Of a DNA stretch of 64,000 nt, positions 1 to 8,257 are shown piece by piece. The notes under the pieces were generated by a model. The model saw only the letters and a program-made list of their open reading frames with translations. It was not told the origin of the DNA and searched no databases. Each line of letters starts with the position of its first letter. Within the stretch, counting starts at the first letter, position 1. Source of the stretch: Agrobacterium vitis (lineage in GTDB: Bacteria > Pseudomonadota > Alphaproteobacteria > Rhizobiales > Rhizobiaceae); assembly GCF_013426735.1 (NCBI RefSeq), contig NZ_AP023272.1:1-64000 (forward strand), given 5' to 3'. The translations under genes and the position numbers were made by a program.

Positions 1-893
1 ACATCGCGCATCACCTTGGCATTGGGCGTGCGACCGGTCACGCGCCACCAGTCCACTACCGTCATGCCGACCGTCAGTTCAGATTCAGTTTCGATTTCCA
101 CATTGCAATCACGTCCGGAAAACAGCTCCGGCTGGAGAAGATAGGCAATCACGCTAGGATCATGCAGCGGTCCACCATCCGAACCGTATTTCTCGATATC
201 GAAACGCTCGAAAAACTCCAGCCAGTCCACCATGACCTCGGCCACCCGTGTACCAATCGCGCCAATGCGGGCAACCCGGGCCTTGGTGGTCAAAAGCTGG
301 TGGGTGACGTCCAGCGGCATCATCACGATCGGGATGCCTGAACCAAACACAATCCGGGATGCCTGCGGATCGACATAGACATTGAACTCCGCCGCAGGGG
401 TAATATTGCCGCCCTCAAAAAAGCCACCGCCCATCATCACGAGTTCACGAATACGCGGTGCAATATCCGGGGCCTTTTGCAGTGCCAGGGCAATATTGGT
501 CTGCGGTCCGAGTGTGCAGAGCGTAATGGTGCCCGCTGGTTCGCGGCGAATGGTGTCGATAATAAAATCGACCGCATTCTGGTCTTGAACCGGCATGACC
601 GGCTCATCGACCTCGGCCCCGTCCAGCCCGGTCTTGCCATGCACATGTTCCGCCGTCACCTGGGGCCGCTCCAGAGGCTTTAACGCACCTTCATAGACCG
701 GCAGGTCGGGCCGGCCCGACAGTTCGCAGACGATACGGGCATTGCGACTGGTCATCGACAGGGGAACATTTCCTGCAACCACCGTCAGGCCGAGGACGTC
801 CAACTGATCGGGACTGGCAAGCGCCAGCATGATGGCTGCGGCATCGTCCTGACCGGGATCGGTATCGATGATGATTTTTCTGGGCTTTTCCAT
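1..893 (-). CDS. Nucleoside hydrolase (IunH family), 3' end outside the window
   Basis: Predicted to cleave the N-glycosidic bond of ribonucleosides to give ribose and free base (purine/pyrimidine salvage). The frame is open from the ATG to the window edge, about 297 codons of a family usually 310-340 long. Residues 10-17 read DTDPGQDD, the calcium- and ribose-binding aspartate cluster that defines the family. Near the truncated end there is a PLHDPSVIA segment carrying the conserved His-Asp pair of the active site. Substrate preference (inosine/uridine, pyrimidine or other) cannot be told from the visible part. It points away from the heat-shock gene next to it, so the two are probably expressed independently. 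Confidence 0.93.
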   Translation of the reverse strand, partial: MEKPRKIIIDTDPGQDDAAAIMLALASPDQLDVLGLTVVAGNVPLSMTSRNARIVCELSGRPDLPVYEGALKPLERPQVTAEHVHGKTGLDGAEVDEPVMPVQDQNAVDFIIDTIRREPAGTITLCTLGPQTNIALALQKAPDIAPRIRELVMMGGGFFEGGNITPAAEFNVYVDPQASRIVFGSGIPIVMMPLDVTHQLLTTKARVARIGAIGTRVAEVMVDWLEFFERFDIEKYGSDGGPLHDPSVIAYLLQPELFSGRDCNVEIETESELTVGMTVVDWWRVTGRTPNAKVMRD

Positions 894-972
894 GCGGGCC
901 TATCCTTGGATTGATAGGGTTTGATGGACGGGCAGCCGGGCTATTGTCAAGATCTATCGTGCCGGTCAAACG

Positions 973-1001
973 CTTGTTTACCGCCCTCGAGACTCCCATA
1001 T
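973..1001 (+). promoter_or_regulatory. Sigma-32 (RpoH)-like promoter for hsp20
   Basis: CTTGTTT (973-979) and CCCATAT (995-1001) are separated by 15 bases, close to the alphaproteobacterial heat-shock promoter pattern CTTGAA-N15-17-CCCAT-T. It lies about 100 bases before the Hsp20 start, leaving a leader of the length usual for a thermosensing 5' UTR. Assigned by pattern and context only. Confidence 0.5.
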
Positions 1002-1071
1002 CTTAACCAAAGTAGAGACATGCCGACCACCGGAAACACAATCCCGCAACGACTGGCCCGCAAGGACCGAC

Positions 1072-1103
1072 TTGTCGTCTGGCGGGAGGCCAGACGAGGA
1101 CAG
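1072..1103 (+). promoter_or_regulatory. Leader hairpin pairing the hsp20 ribosome binding site (possible RNA thermometer)
   Basis: GTCTGG (1077-1082) pairs perfectly with CCAGAC (1090-1095) across a 7-base purine loop. Below a 3-base bulge, TTGTC (1072-1076) can pair with GACAG (1099-1103). The second helix takes in the end of the GAGGA Shine-Dalgarno sequence two bases before the ATG. An imperfect hairpin that partly hides the ribosome binding site of a small heat-shock gene is the layout of ROSE-type thermometers in rhizobia. The ROSE consensus itself was not recognised, so this is a structural suggestion. Confidence 0.4.
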
Positions 1104-1104
1104 A

Positions 1105-1533
1105 ATGCGACGGACAAAATCCATCACCACACCCCTGCTGCTGGGTTTCGACATTACCGATGCCGTGTTGAGCCAGTTGGCCCGGACCAGCGACGGCTAT
1201 CCGCCCTATAATATCGAGCTTGTTCGCCGCACGAGCGACCATGAAGGCGACCGGCTGCGGATTACCCTTGCCGTGGCGGGCTTTTCCGAGAGCGATCTGG
1301 AGGTTCTGGTCGAGGGAAACCAGTTGATCATTCGAGGCTCCCAGACCGAACGTCCGGATGCCGATTATTTGTTTCGCGGGATAGCAGCACGGAACTTTCA
1401 GCGCAGTTTCCTGTTAACGGACGGAATGGACGTTTCGCGCGCACGGATGCGAAACGGCCTACTGGTGGTCGAACTAATTCGTCCTGATACGCAGCAAATG
1501 GTAAGGAAAATTAATATTTCCGCCTCAGACTAG
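1105..1533 (+). CDS. Small heat-shock protein, Hsp20/alpha-crystallin family
   Basis: ATP-independent holdase chaperone of 142 residues that binds unfolding proteins in the cytoplasm. The alpha-crystallin domain covers roughly residues 35-128, with the hydrophobic core AVAGFSESDLEV and the loop FRGIAARNFQRSF typical of IbpA-like bacterial sHSPs; a short tail ends in KINISASD. The ATG was chosen over an upstream in-frame TTG because GAGGA lies just ahead of it. A DUF1150 gene follows about 140 bases downstream and both precede a strong terminator. The RpoH-like promoter and leader hairpin predict induction by heat at both transcription and translation. Confidence 0.95.
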   Translation: MRRTKSITTPLLLGFDITDAVLSQLARTSDGYPPYNIELVRRTSDHEGDRLRITLAVAGFSESDLEVLVEGNQLIIRGSQTERPDADYLFRGIAARNFQRSFLLTDGMDVSRARMRNGLLVVELIRPDTQQMVRKINISASD

Positions 1534-1676
1534 GATCATGGCGCTTTTGCACAAGTCCCTTGGACCGGGTCGGTTTCAGGAACACATCCTGCAAAAGATA
1601 TAGGGTGTTACAGCAGATTTCGCGCGTCGTGGTGAAGGCTGTTGTCCCGCCCCTCCCTCAATGACGGAGATCCGGA

Positions 1677-1934
1677 ATGTTGATTAAAGAAGCCACCTCC
1701 AAGCTCTCGAAAAATGAGCTGGCACATCTTGGCTCCGGCGAAGTGGGCTATATCCGCAAGATCCGTTACGACGAAGTGTCCCGCTGCTTTCCCGATGCCC
1801 CGGAAATCGACCCGCGCACGGATCTCTGGGCGCTATTTGCCGCTGACGGCACACCCATCCTGCTTACCGATAACCGCTCCTCCACCTTCTTCAAGGCCGC
1901 AGAAGACGAGTTGAAAACCGTCAGCCTGCACTGA
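1677..1934 (+). CDS. DUF1150 family protein
   Basis: Acidic 85-residue protein of unknown function whose sequence matches my recollection of DUF1150 (centre EVGYIRKIRYDEV, end PILLTDNRSSTFFKAAED). The family is restricted largely to Alphaproteobacteria and is often found just downstream of an hsp20 gene, as here, so it is probably part of the heat-shock unit. GGAGA lies 7 bases before the ATG. No signal peptide or membrane segment is visible. The role is not known; the context suggests a stress function. Confidence 0.85.
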   Translation: MLIKEATSKLSKNELAHLGSGEVGYIRKIRYDEVSRCFPDAPEIDPRTDLWALFAADGTPILLTDNRSSTFFKAAEDELKTVSLH

Positions 1935-1958
1935 ACTTTCATCGATAATGATTGACTG

Positions 1959-1994
1959 AAAACACCCTGCGCAATGCCTTGCGCAGGGTGTTTT
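1959..1994. terminator. Strong terminator after the hsp20-DUF1150 unit
   Basis: A perfect 16-bp inverted repeat (arms 1959-1974 and 1979-1994) around a TGCC loop. The GC core CACCCTGCGC is flanked by A4 on the left and T4 on the right, so it could stop transcription in both directions. It sits 25 bases after the DUF1150 stop. Confidence 0.9.
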
Positions 1995-2122
1995 GATTCG
2001 CACTTTGAGTGAAAATCAGAGCGCCTTTGCAGAGGATTGAGCCTGTAACCGGCCACGGCAGGACCTGCCTTATTCAAGCCTGAATATTTCAAAGCTTTTA
2101 TGCAGTTGAGATACTCGAAATC

Positions 2123-2159
2123 TTTTCCAGTCAGGAAAACTCGCGGCTCTTCAAGAGCC
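2123..2159 (-). terminator. Tandem small hairpins after trmB
   Basis: GGCTCTT-C-AAGAGCC (2145-2159) lies immediately downstream of the trmB stop and is followed on the minus strand by GCGAGTTTTCC. The TTTTCC then belongs to a second inverted repeat, GGAAAA/TTTTCC (2123-2139). A weak intrinsic terminator for metK-trmB is the simplest reading. Confidence 0.4.
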
Positions 2160-2164
2160 TTGGA

Positions 2165-2863
2165 TTATGTTCTGCGGAAGGTCAAATAAGCCGATGAACG
2201 GCCCTCGCGACGGGCTTTGGCCTCATAGCGCGTGCCTGGCCAGCCCTCGTAGGGCGTCAACCAATCGGCGGAGCTTTCGGCCAGCCAATCAAAACCGCCA
2301 TGGTTGCGGCAATGCAGCAGCGTCCAGTTCACATAGGTATCAATGTCTGAGGCAAAGCAGAAGATCGCTCCCGGCTTCAGCACACGGTGAAACCGCTCCA
2401 GGTTGACTTGCGAGACGAAACGGCGCTTCCAATGTTTGCGCTTTGGCCAGGGGTCAGCGTAGAGAAGATCGATCTGATCGATCGATGACGCCGGCAGCCA
2501 GTCCAGCAATTGCGTCGCGTCATCGTCATAGACCCGGATATTGGGCAGCCCCTCCTCCTCGATCACAGCCAGCAACTTGGCCATGGAATTGACGAAGGGC
2601 TCGACGCCAATAAAGCCGGTCGTGGCATCATGTCTGGCACGGTGGGCCAGATGTTCGCCCCCACCAAAGCCGATTTCCAGGCGGATGCGCTGCACCGGCA
2701 CAGGAAACAGTGTCTTCAAATCGCCAGGCGCTGCCGAGCCCAATTCCAACTTGCGTTCGGGCAGGAGATGGGTCATCCGCTCGACTTGCTGGTCGCGGAG
2801 CGGCTTTCCCTTGCGACGACCGAAAAAGGCTTCGGTCGCCCGGCTACGGCGGTCTGTGGTCAT
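2165..2863 (-). CDS. trmB: tRNA (guanine-N7-)-methyltransferase TrmB
   Basis: Methylates N7 of G46 in the variable loop of tRNAs using S-adenosylmethionine. The 232-residue length is normal. The SAM-binding segment [17 protein letters not shown] lies at about residues 60-76, and the substrate motif [18 protein letters not shown] follows near 133-150; both are diagnostic. It starts 5 bases after metK, with its AAAGG inside the metK 3' end, so the SAM synthetase and a SAM-consuming enzyme are one operon. Confidence 0.97.
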   Translation of the reverse strand: MTTDRRSRATEAFFGRRKGKPLRDQQVERMTHLLPERKLELGSAAPGDLKTLFPVPVQRIRLEIGFGGGEHLAHRARHDATTGFIGVEPFVNSMAKLLAVIEEEGLPNIRVYDDDATQLLDWLPASSIDQIDLLYADPWPKRKHWKRRFVSQVNLERFHRVLKPGAIFCFASDIDTYVNWTLLHCRNHGGFDWLAESSADWLTPYEGWPGTRYEAKARREGRSSAYLTFRRT

Positions 2864-2868
2864 CGTAT

Positions 2869-4107
2869 TCAGCCTTTCAAGGCCTCCTTGAGCGGCTTGA
2901 CCAGATCAAGCTTCTCCCATGCGAAGGAGCCGTCACGGCCAGCCTTGCGGCCAAAATGGCCATAGGCAGAGGTCTTGGCATAGATTGGCTTGTTGAGATC
3001 GAGATGGCGGCGAATACCGGTCGGCGACAGATCCATCACGCTGCGGATTGCCGCCTCGATCTGGTCCTCGGTATATTTGCCGGTACCATGCAGATCGACA
3101 TAGATCGACAAAGGCTGAGCAATGCCGATCGCATAGGCGATCTGGATGGTGCAGCGGTCCGCCAGGCCGGCTGCAACCACGTTCTTGGCCAGATAGCGCG
3201 CCGCATAGGCGGCAGAACGGTCGACCTTGGTGGTATCCTTGCCGGAAAATGCGCCACCGCCATGCGGGGCCGCGCCACCATAGGTATCGACGATGATCTT
3301 GCGACCTGTCAGGCCTGCATCGCCATCGGGACCGCCGATCACGAATTTGCCTGTCGGGTTTATATACCACTTGCAGTCGTCGGCGACCTTCAGGTCGCCA
3401 AACGCTTCGAGAATATAGGGTTCAACGACCGAACGGACCTTGGCCGAATCCCAGCTTTCGTCGAGATGCTGCGTAGAAAGCACGATGGAGGCGACATCGG
3501 AAGGCTTGCCATCGACATAACGGACAGTGACCTGGCTCTTGGCATCGGGGCCAAGCTTGCCCACGTCGCCCTCGCCCTTTTTACGGGCCGCCGAGAGAAG
3601 CTGAAGGATCTTGTGGGAATAATAGATCGGTGCAGGCATCAAGTCCGGCGTTTCGCCGCAGGCATAGCCGAACATAATGCCCTGGTCACCTGCGCCTTCG
3701 CCACCTTCATGGTCGGCAGCCTTGTCGACGCCTTGGGCGATATGGGCCGACTGGGAATGCAGGAGAACGTCGATCTTGGCGGTCTTCCAATGGAAGCCGT
3801 CCTGTTCATAGCCGATGTCGCGGATTGCCTTGCGCGCCGCCGCCTTGAACTTGGCAGGGTTGATGACCTCATTGCCGTTCTTGTCGGTCTTCATCAGGCT
3901 CGGCGGCAGGCGAACCTCACCAGCGATGACAACACGATTGGTGGTCGCCAGCGTCTCGCAGGCGATGCGCACTGTCCAGGGATCCACCCCGGTCCGTGCC
4001 GCTTCACGATAGACCAGATCGACGATTTCGTCCGAAATTCGGTCGCAGACCTTGTCCGGATGACCTTCCGAAACGGACTCACTCGTAAACAGATAGTTTG
4101 AGCGCAT
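2869..4107 (-). CDS. metK: S-adenosylmethionine synthetase MetK
   Basis: Makes S-adenosylmethionine from methionine and ATP; cytoplasmic and essential. The 412 residues are slightly more than the roughly 385 of E. coli MetK, as in other rhizobia. Diagnostic motifs: GHPDK at residues 15-19 (ATP binding), [12 protein letters not shown] (methionine adenosyltransferase signature), and the P-loop-like GGGAFSGKD. The ATG is preceded by GAGGGG. It is followed by trmB after 5 bases. The upstream gap to praR holds a hairpin and an AT-rich inverted repeat; no SAM riboswitch of a class I know was recognised there. Confidence 0.98.
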   Translation of the reverse strand: MRSNYLFTSESVSEGHPDKVCDRISDEIVDLVYREAARTGVDPWTVRIACETLATTNRVVIAGEVRLPPSLMKTDKNGNEVINPAKFKAAARKAIRDIGYEQDGFHWKTAKIDVLLHSQSAHIAQGVDKAADHEGGEGAGDQGIMFGYACGETPDLMPAPIYYSHKILQLLSAARKKGEGDVGKLGPDAKSQVTVRYVDGKPSDVASIVLSTQHLDESWDSAKVRSVVEPYILEAFGDLKVADDCKWYINPTGKFVIGGPDGDAGLTGRKIIVDTYGGAAPHGGGAFSGKDTTKVDRSAAYAARYLAKNVVAAGLADRCTIQIAYAIGIAQPLSIYVDLHGTGKYTEDQIEAAIRSVMDLSPTGIRRHLDLNKPIYAKTSAYGHFGRKAGRDGSFAWEKLDLVKPLKEALKG

Positions 4108-4145
4108 GCGGGATTCCCCTCAATGAACCAGATGCTCCTGTGATA

Positions 4146-4199
4146 GAGGCTCCAAGCCTCAAAAACAAGGACACAACGACATAAATATATCTTTATGTC
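4146..4199 (-). promoter_or_regulatory. Inverted repeats in the metK upstream region
   Basis: Two structures lie before metK. GAGGCT-CCA-AGCCTC (4146-4160) is a 6-bp hairpin in the probable leader. GACATAAA-TATATC-TTTATGTC (4178-4199) is an 8-bp AT-rich inverted repeat, with a third GACATAAA copy at 4226-4233. The spacing about 80 bases before the metK start suits an operator or promoter element. The binding protein is unknown. Confidence 0.4.
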
Positions 4200-4230
4200 A
4201 GCAAGCCTTTCTCAAACGTGACCAAGACAT

Positions 4231-4260
4231 AAAAAAAGCGGCTTAATCGCCGCTTTTTTT
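4231..4260 (-). terminator. Terminator after praR
   Basis: A perfect 12-bp stem, AAAAAAAGCGGC (4231-4242) and GCCGCTTTTTTT (4249-4260), with a TTAATC loop. It lies 20 bases after the praR stop on the minus strand and ends in a T7 run. The A/T flanks make it potentially bidirectional. Confidence 0.92.
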
Positions 4261-4281
4261 TCGAGCCCTGAAGGGTCCCGG

Positions 4282-4704
4282 TTATTCCGCGTCTGCGTCG
4301 GCGGCAAGCGCCTTGACCAGATCGACGACTTTGCGGCGCACTTTCGGATCGTTGATCTTAACGAAAGCACGGTTCAGCTGCAGGCCTTCGGAAGACGAGA
4401 GGAAGTCCACGACATAGTTGGAACTGGCCGCCTCGGAAAAGCCATTGGCGCCTGCTACAACCTGCTCACCCGGTGCATCCTCGAAAAAGAACGAGACGGG
4501 TACATTCAGAATGCTTGAAATATTCTGCAAGCGGCTGGCGCCGACACGATTTGTGCCTTTTTCGTACTTCTGAATTTGTTGAAACGTAATGCCGAGGCTT
4601 TCGCCCAGCTTTTCCTGGCTCATTCCGAGCATGGTGCGGCGAAGACGAATCCGGCTACCGACATGAATGTCGATGGGGTTAGGCTTCTTTTTGTTTTCGA
4701 GCAT
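4282..4704 (-). CDS. praR: PraR-like XRE-family transcriptional regulator
   Basis: DNA-binding protein of 140 residues with an N-terminal Cro/C1 helix-turn-helix at about residues 17-70 (RLRRTMLGMSQEKLGESLGI and QQIQKYEKGTNRV). The acidic C-terminal half is characteristic of the rhizobial PraR/HTH family. In Rhizobium and Azorhizobium PraR controls quorum sensing, biofilm and symbiosis genes; orthology here is inferred from sequence character and the metK neighbour. The start at MLENKKKPNP was chosen over a more upstream ATG because the family begins there and an AGGA precedes it. A 9-bp palindrome 80 bases upstream is a candidate autoregulatory site. Confidence 0.88.
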   Translation of the reverse strand: MLENKKKPNPIDIHVGSRIRLRRTMLGMSQEKLGESLGITFQQIQKYEKGTNRVGASRLQNISSILNVPVSFFFEDAPGEQVVAGANGFSEAASSNYVVDFLSSSEGLQLNRAFVKINDPKVRRKVVDLVKALAADADAE

Positions 4705-4781
4705 GTGACGATCCTGAAGACAGTTGAAATTGATCTTAACCCGTAGCGCTTGCAACTTCATATAACGTTACGTTGCACACG

Positions 4782-4800
4782 CCAGCGCTTCAAGCGCTGG
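4782..4800. promoter_or_regulatory. Perfect palindrome upstream of praR
   Basis: CCAGCGCTT-C-AAGCGCTGG has 9-bp arms around a single base. It lies 78 bases before the praR start and 50 bases after the lnt stop. A GCAAC/GTTGC pair and a direct ACGTTACGTT lie between it and praR. There is no T-run, so an operator is more likely than a terminator. Confidence 0.45.
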
Positions 4801-4850
4801 ATTACAAGCACTACCAAGCTACAGCACTATGCATTTTTAGGGGTTTTTCG

Positions 4851-6437
4851 TCAATTCACTCTCGATATTAAACCTAAACGAGAAATTACAGCCACAGATA
4901 ATAACAAAGCAGTTACCGCCCAAAAGTTGTATTTATTATGATTTACATTGGTTTCAGGCGCAACAGATAGCGTAAAAGTTGCATTTTCCACGCCTTCAGC
5001 GTTCAATCGCAAACCCGAATACACCCGCCCTCGTCCGTCAATTAAGGCAGAAATGCCATTATTGGCGGCGCGAATAATTGGCAGCCCAGTCTCGACGGCG
5101 CGTAATCTTGCCTGTTGAAAATGCTGAAATGGACCTGGCGTATCTCCAAACCAAGCATCGTTGGTGACATTGATTATGGCATTGGCCCCGGATAATCCCT
5201 TAACCATTTCGTCAGGAAAAATGACCTCGTAACAGATCAACGGATAGAGCTTCAGCCCCCCCGGAAGGGTCATCAGGGACCGTGATGCACCTGGAGAAAA
5301 GCCTCCCGGCAGGTCGATAATGTTGGTAATACCGAGCTTCGACAGGATGTCCTGCCATGGCACATATTCCCCAAATGGCACAAGATGGACCTTATCGGCG
5401 GCGGCAAGGATCTGCCCCTGACTGTCAATTGCATAGATCGAATTATAATAGCGTGGGGCAATTCCGGCACCCTGATCTTCCGAACGGACTGTGCCGGTGA
5501 TCAGCACTTGGCCCTCCTGCAACGTCCCGGCAATCTGCCGCAAGGCATCTGGATTTTCGGTGAGGATGAAGGGAATGGTGGTTTCCGGCCAGACAATCAC
5601 ATCCGGGCGTGGCTGATCGGGCGGTGTCGGCACCGCTGTCAGGCGAAGATGTTTTTCGAAAATCGCAACGCGGTCGGTATCGTCCATCTTCGCTGCCTGG
5701 TCTATATTCGGCTGGACCAGACGCACTGTCACCTTCCGTCCTTCCGGCTCTGGCAGAGACAGCCGGTAGGCACCATAGCCGAGATGGCCGCAGATCAATA
5801 ATCCCGCCAGCGCCAGACCGAGCTTTGCCCCACGGCGGGTTCCCAGAAGAGCCGGGGCGGCAAAGACGAAGACGGCAAGGGCCGAAACCCCGAAAAGACC
5901 CAGCACCGCAGCCGATTGCATCATCAATGGGATGGGCATGGCGCCATAGCCGATGGCATTCCAGGGAAAGCCCGTGGCAACAAAGCTGCGCAACCATTCG
6001 GTGATGCCAAACATCGCCGCCAGCGCGGCAATCCGGCCAAGGCCTTCGGACCAGAGCAGACGGGCGGCAAGGCAGGCCAAACCATAAAACACCGCAAGCA
6101 CTGCCGGAAGACCCAGCACTGCAAGCGGCAGTGCCCAGGCAAATTCGTCGGCCTCCACCATCAGCGCATTGCCCAACCACCAGAGCCCGGCCACGAAATA
6201 ACCGAAGCCGAACAGCCAACCGATCCAGAAGGCGGACCGCAGTCCCCGCGACCAACTCCGGTCGGGATTGCCGCTCACACCATCGAGCAGCCAGACAAGC
6301 ATGGAGAAGGAGAAAAACAGAGCCGCAAAGAACCCTACCGGCGCCAGCGCCAGCGCCCCGACCGCGCCTGAGGCAATGGCAAGAAGGGCACGCCGCCATC
6401 CCGCCAGAAGCATGATCCTTGCCGCCAACCGTTCCAT
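4851..6437 (-). CDS. lnt: Apolipoprotein N-acyltransferase Lnt
   Basis: Adds the third acyl chain to the N-terminal cysteine of lipoproteins at the periplasmic face of the inner membrane, using phospholipid as donor. 528 residues from the chosen start (MERLAARIMLL). The first half is a chain of hydrophobic helices; the C-terminal half is the CN-hydrolase fold with the catalytic triad Glu in VWPETTIPF, Lys in ADKVHLVPFGEYVP and Cys in PLICYEVIFP. A final hydrophobic helix (FWAVTALLLSVAVI) is present as expected. An upstream in-frame ATG adds 15 residues with no family match and was rejected. lspA, which acts just before Lnt, is 22 kb away. Confidence 0.97.
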   Translation of the reverse strand: MERLAARIMLLAGWRRALLAIASGAVGALALAPVGFFAALFFSFSMLVWLLDGVSGNPDRSWSRGLRSAFWIGWLFGFGYFVAGLWWLGNALMVEADEFAWALPLAVLGLPAVLAVFYGLACLAARLLWSEGLGRIAALAAMFGITEWLRSFVATGFPWNAIGYGAMPIPLMMQSAAVLGLFGVSALAVFVFAAPALLGTRRGAKLGLALAGLLICGHLGYGAYRLSLPEPEGRKVTVRLVQPNIDQAAKMDDTDRVAIFEKHLRLTAVPTPPDQPRPDVIVWPETTIPFILTENPDALRQIAGTLQEGQVLITGTVRSEDQGAGIAPRYYNSIYAIDSQGQILAAADKVHLVPFGEYVPWQDILSKLGITNIIDLPGGFSPGASRSLMTLPGGLKLYPLICYEVIFPDEMVKGLSGANAIINVTNDAWFGDTPGPFQHFQQARLRAVETGLPIIRAANNGISALIDGRGRVYSGLRLNAEGVENATFTLSVAPETNVNHNKYNFWAVTALLLSVAVISRLGLISRVN

Positions 6438-6600
6438 CTTCGCCCCCAAGACCTTGCTATTGCATAATTTCAAAGACCTCAAATGCTTGAGATACTTGAA
6501 AACGGAATACGGGCTGCCCTTTTCAAGGCCAGTTCGTATAGCACTTCAAATTTACGACAAAGGGCAAGACGCTGCCACAACCCTGCCTGCAAGAATCGAA

Positions 6601-6633
6601 GAGGCGGCAGTTCTTTTTACAAACTGCCGCCTC
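6601..6633 (-). terminator. Hairpin after the CorC-like gene
   Basis: A perfect 12-bp stem, GAGGCGGCAGTT (6601-6612) and AACTGCCGCCTC (6622-6633), around a 9-base loop. It lies 34 bases after the stop of the CorC-like gene on the minus strand and before lnt. The T-tract is poor, so it may be a processing or weak termination structure separating lnt from the upstream genes. Confidence 0.55.
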
Positions 6634-6666
6634 GTCTTTAACCATAGGTGATGGGCTACAGGCCCG

Positions 6667-7704
6667 CTACTTACCCTGCCCGGATCCAACTGTCTGCAAA
6701 TCGGCGCCTTCCTGCAGGCGCTTGGCAATGGGTGCCATGCGGGTGATACGGACCTTCTTCACTCTTCGCGGATCGGCGTCGAGAATATGTAGCTCGAAGC
6801 CCGCCACCGCCTGCACCACTTCACCACGCTGCGGTACCCGGCCAATCGCGGTGGAGAGCAATCCGCCCAGCGTATCGACTTCATCGATTTCCGCACTGAT
6901 ATCGAAATCAGGACCGATCACCTCGGCGATTTCCTCAAGTTCGATGCGGGCATCGGCCAGATAGACATCCTGTGAGACGCGGGTGACCAGCGCCTCTTCC
7001 TTGTCATGCTCATCTTCAATGTCGCCAACCACCATTTCGACGATATCTTCATGCGAAACCAGGCCATCGGTGCCGCCATACTCGTCGATCACCAGCGCCA
7101 TCTGGGTGCGGGCCGCCTGCATACGGGCCAGAAGGTCGGAGGCCTGCATAGAAGGTGGCACGAACAGGATGGAGCGGATGATGCCAGCCTCCTCAAGCGT
7201 CACGCCAAGATCGACGCAGGCGAGGTCGAGGCCGTTGCCGTTCAGCGCCTTCAGGGTGATATAGGAGAGAAGATCGCGGATATGCACCATGCCGCGTGGA
7301 TCATCCAGCGTGTCGCAATAGACCGGCATGCGCGAATGGCCGGTTTGCTGGAACAGGGTCATCAATTCGCCAATGCTGGTCTCGACATCGACAGCATGGA
7401 TATCGGAGCGCGGCACCATGACATCTTCGACGCGCACTTCGCGAAAGCGCAGGATATTGTGCAACATCGCCCGCTCTTCGGCGGAAAAGGCCTCTTCAGC
7501 GGCCCTGTCGGACATCAGCGCGTCGGCGATATCCTCACGCAGGTTGCCGCCGGCGGGTTTCAAGATCCGGGCGGCACGCGCCCAGAAAGATGATTGCGGC
7601 TTGTGGGCCGCGGAACTTCGCTGCGGACTAGACCCCTCTTCGGAGGAGGAGCCGTCCTGCTCCTTCGTGGCCTCACTGGCCGATCGTGTCGAAAAATCGC
7701 TCAT
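6667..7704 (-). CDS. CorC/HlyC-type CBS-domain protein (hemolysin family)
   Basis: Soluble 345-residue protein with a CBS pair at about residues 95-215 (opening VRVEDVMVPRSDI, middle VIDEYGGTDGLVSHED) and the C-terminal CorC_HlyC domain (ADARIELEEIAEVIG to FELHILDADPRRVKKVRI). The transmembrane DUF21 domain of the long paralogues is absent, as in E. coli CorC (YbeX), linked to magnesium/cobalt efflux. As in E. coli, it sits with ybeY, phoH, miaB and lnt, and starts 12 bases after ybeY. Older annotations call it hemolysin TlyC; that activity is not supported by the sequence. The first 45 residues are low-complexity and charged. Confidence 0.93.
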   Translation of the reverse strand: MSDFSTRSASEATKEQDGSSSEEGSSPQRSSAAHKPQSSFWARAARILKPAGGNLREDIADALMSDRAAEEAFSAEERAMLHNILRFREVRVEDVMVPRSDIHAVDVETSIGELMTLFQQTGHSRMPVYCDTLDDPRGMVHIRDLLSYITLKALNGNGLDLACVDLGVTLEEAGIIRSILFVPPSMQASDLLARMQAARTQMALVIDEYGGTDGLVSHEDIVEMVVGDIEDEHDKEEALVTRVSQDVYLADARIELEEIAEVIGPDFDISAEIDEVDTLGGLLSTAIGRVPQRGEVVQAVAGFELHILDADPRRVKKVRITRMAPIAKRLQEGADLQTVGSGQGK

Positions 7705-7716
7705 TTTACCGTTCTA

Positions 7717-8220
7717 TCAAACCGGGACTTGACCCGCATAAGGATCAGATAAGCCAAGACCGGCCAAAATGCGAGTCTCCAGTCCCTCCATCTCCTCCGC
7801 CTCATCTTCGGTCATGTGATCATAACCGAAAAGGTGGAGGAATCCATGCACCATCAAATGCGTCAGATGGTCCGTAACTGTTTTTTCCAGCTCCGCCGCT
7901 TCCCGCTCCACGGTCTGGCGGGCAATAACGATATCACCCAGCATCGGTCCCGGCTGATCGCCGGGCTCTATCGGATAGGCCGGAAAGGACAGGACATTGG
8001 TCGGCTTGTCCTGTCCGCGCCATTCACTGTTGATCGCCTGGATCTCGGCGTCACCGGTGAAGACCAGAGAGACCTCCGCAGGCATCGGCGCAAAGGGCTG
8101 GCCTTCAGCAGCGATGAAATCCGCCGCATGGTCCAAAATCCGTGTGCTCAACGCCTCAAGTTCCGCCTCATCAGGCCAGCCATCTGCCTCGATAGCAATC
8201 TGAACGTCAAGTTTCTTCAT
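7717..8220 (-). CDS. ybeY: Endoribonuclease YbeY
   Basis: Single-strand-specific, zinc-dependent endoribonuclease needed for 16S rRNA 3'-end maturation and 70S quality control; in Sinorhizobium it also affects small-RNA regulation. 167 residues, normal length. The zinc motif HGFLHLFGYDH (three histidines in the H-x3-H-x5-H spacing) lies at about residues 124-134. It lies between phoH and the CorC-like gene, the conserved bacterial order, with gaps of 37 and 12 bases. Confidence 0.97.
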   Translation of the reverse strand: MKKLDVQIAIEADGWPDEAELEALSTRILDHAADFIAAEGQPFAPMPAEVSLVFTGDAEIQAINSEWRGQDKPTNVLSFPAYPIEPGDQPGPMLGDIVIARQTVEREAAELEKTVTDHLTHLMVHGFLHLFGYDHMTEDEAEEMEGLETRILAGLGLSDPYAGQVPV

Positions 8221-8257
8221 CGGTCACAGGCACTCAATCACAGGACACAGCACCAGG

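Noticed and set aside
2710..4101. Plus-strand 463-codon open frame
   Set aside because: Antisense to metK, which is certain; the translation is rich in low-complexity Arg/Gly/Ile runs and matches no family.
4108..4230. SAM riboswitch upstream of metK
   Set aside because: Hairpins are present, but the conserved SAM-II or SAM/SAH cores I know were not found.
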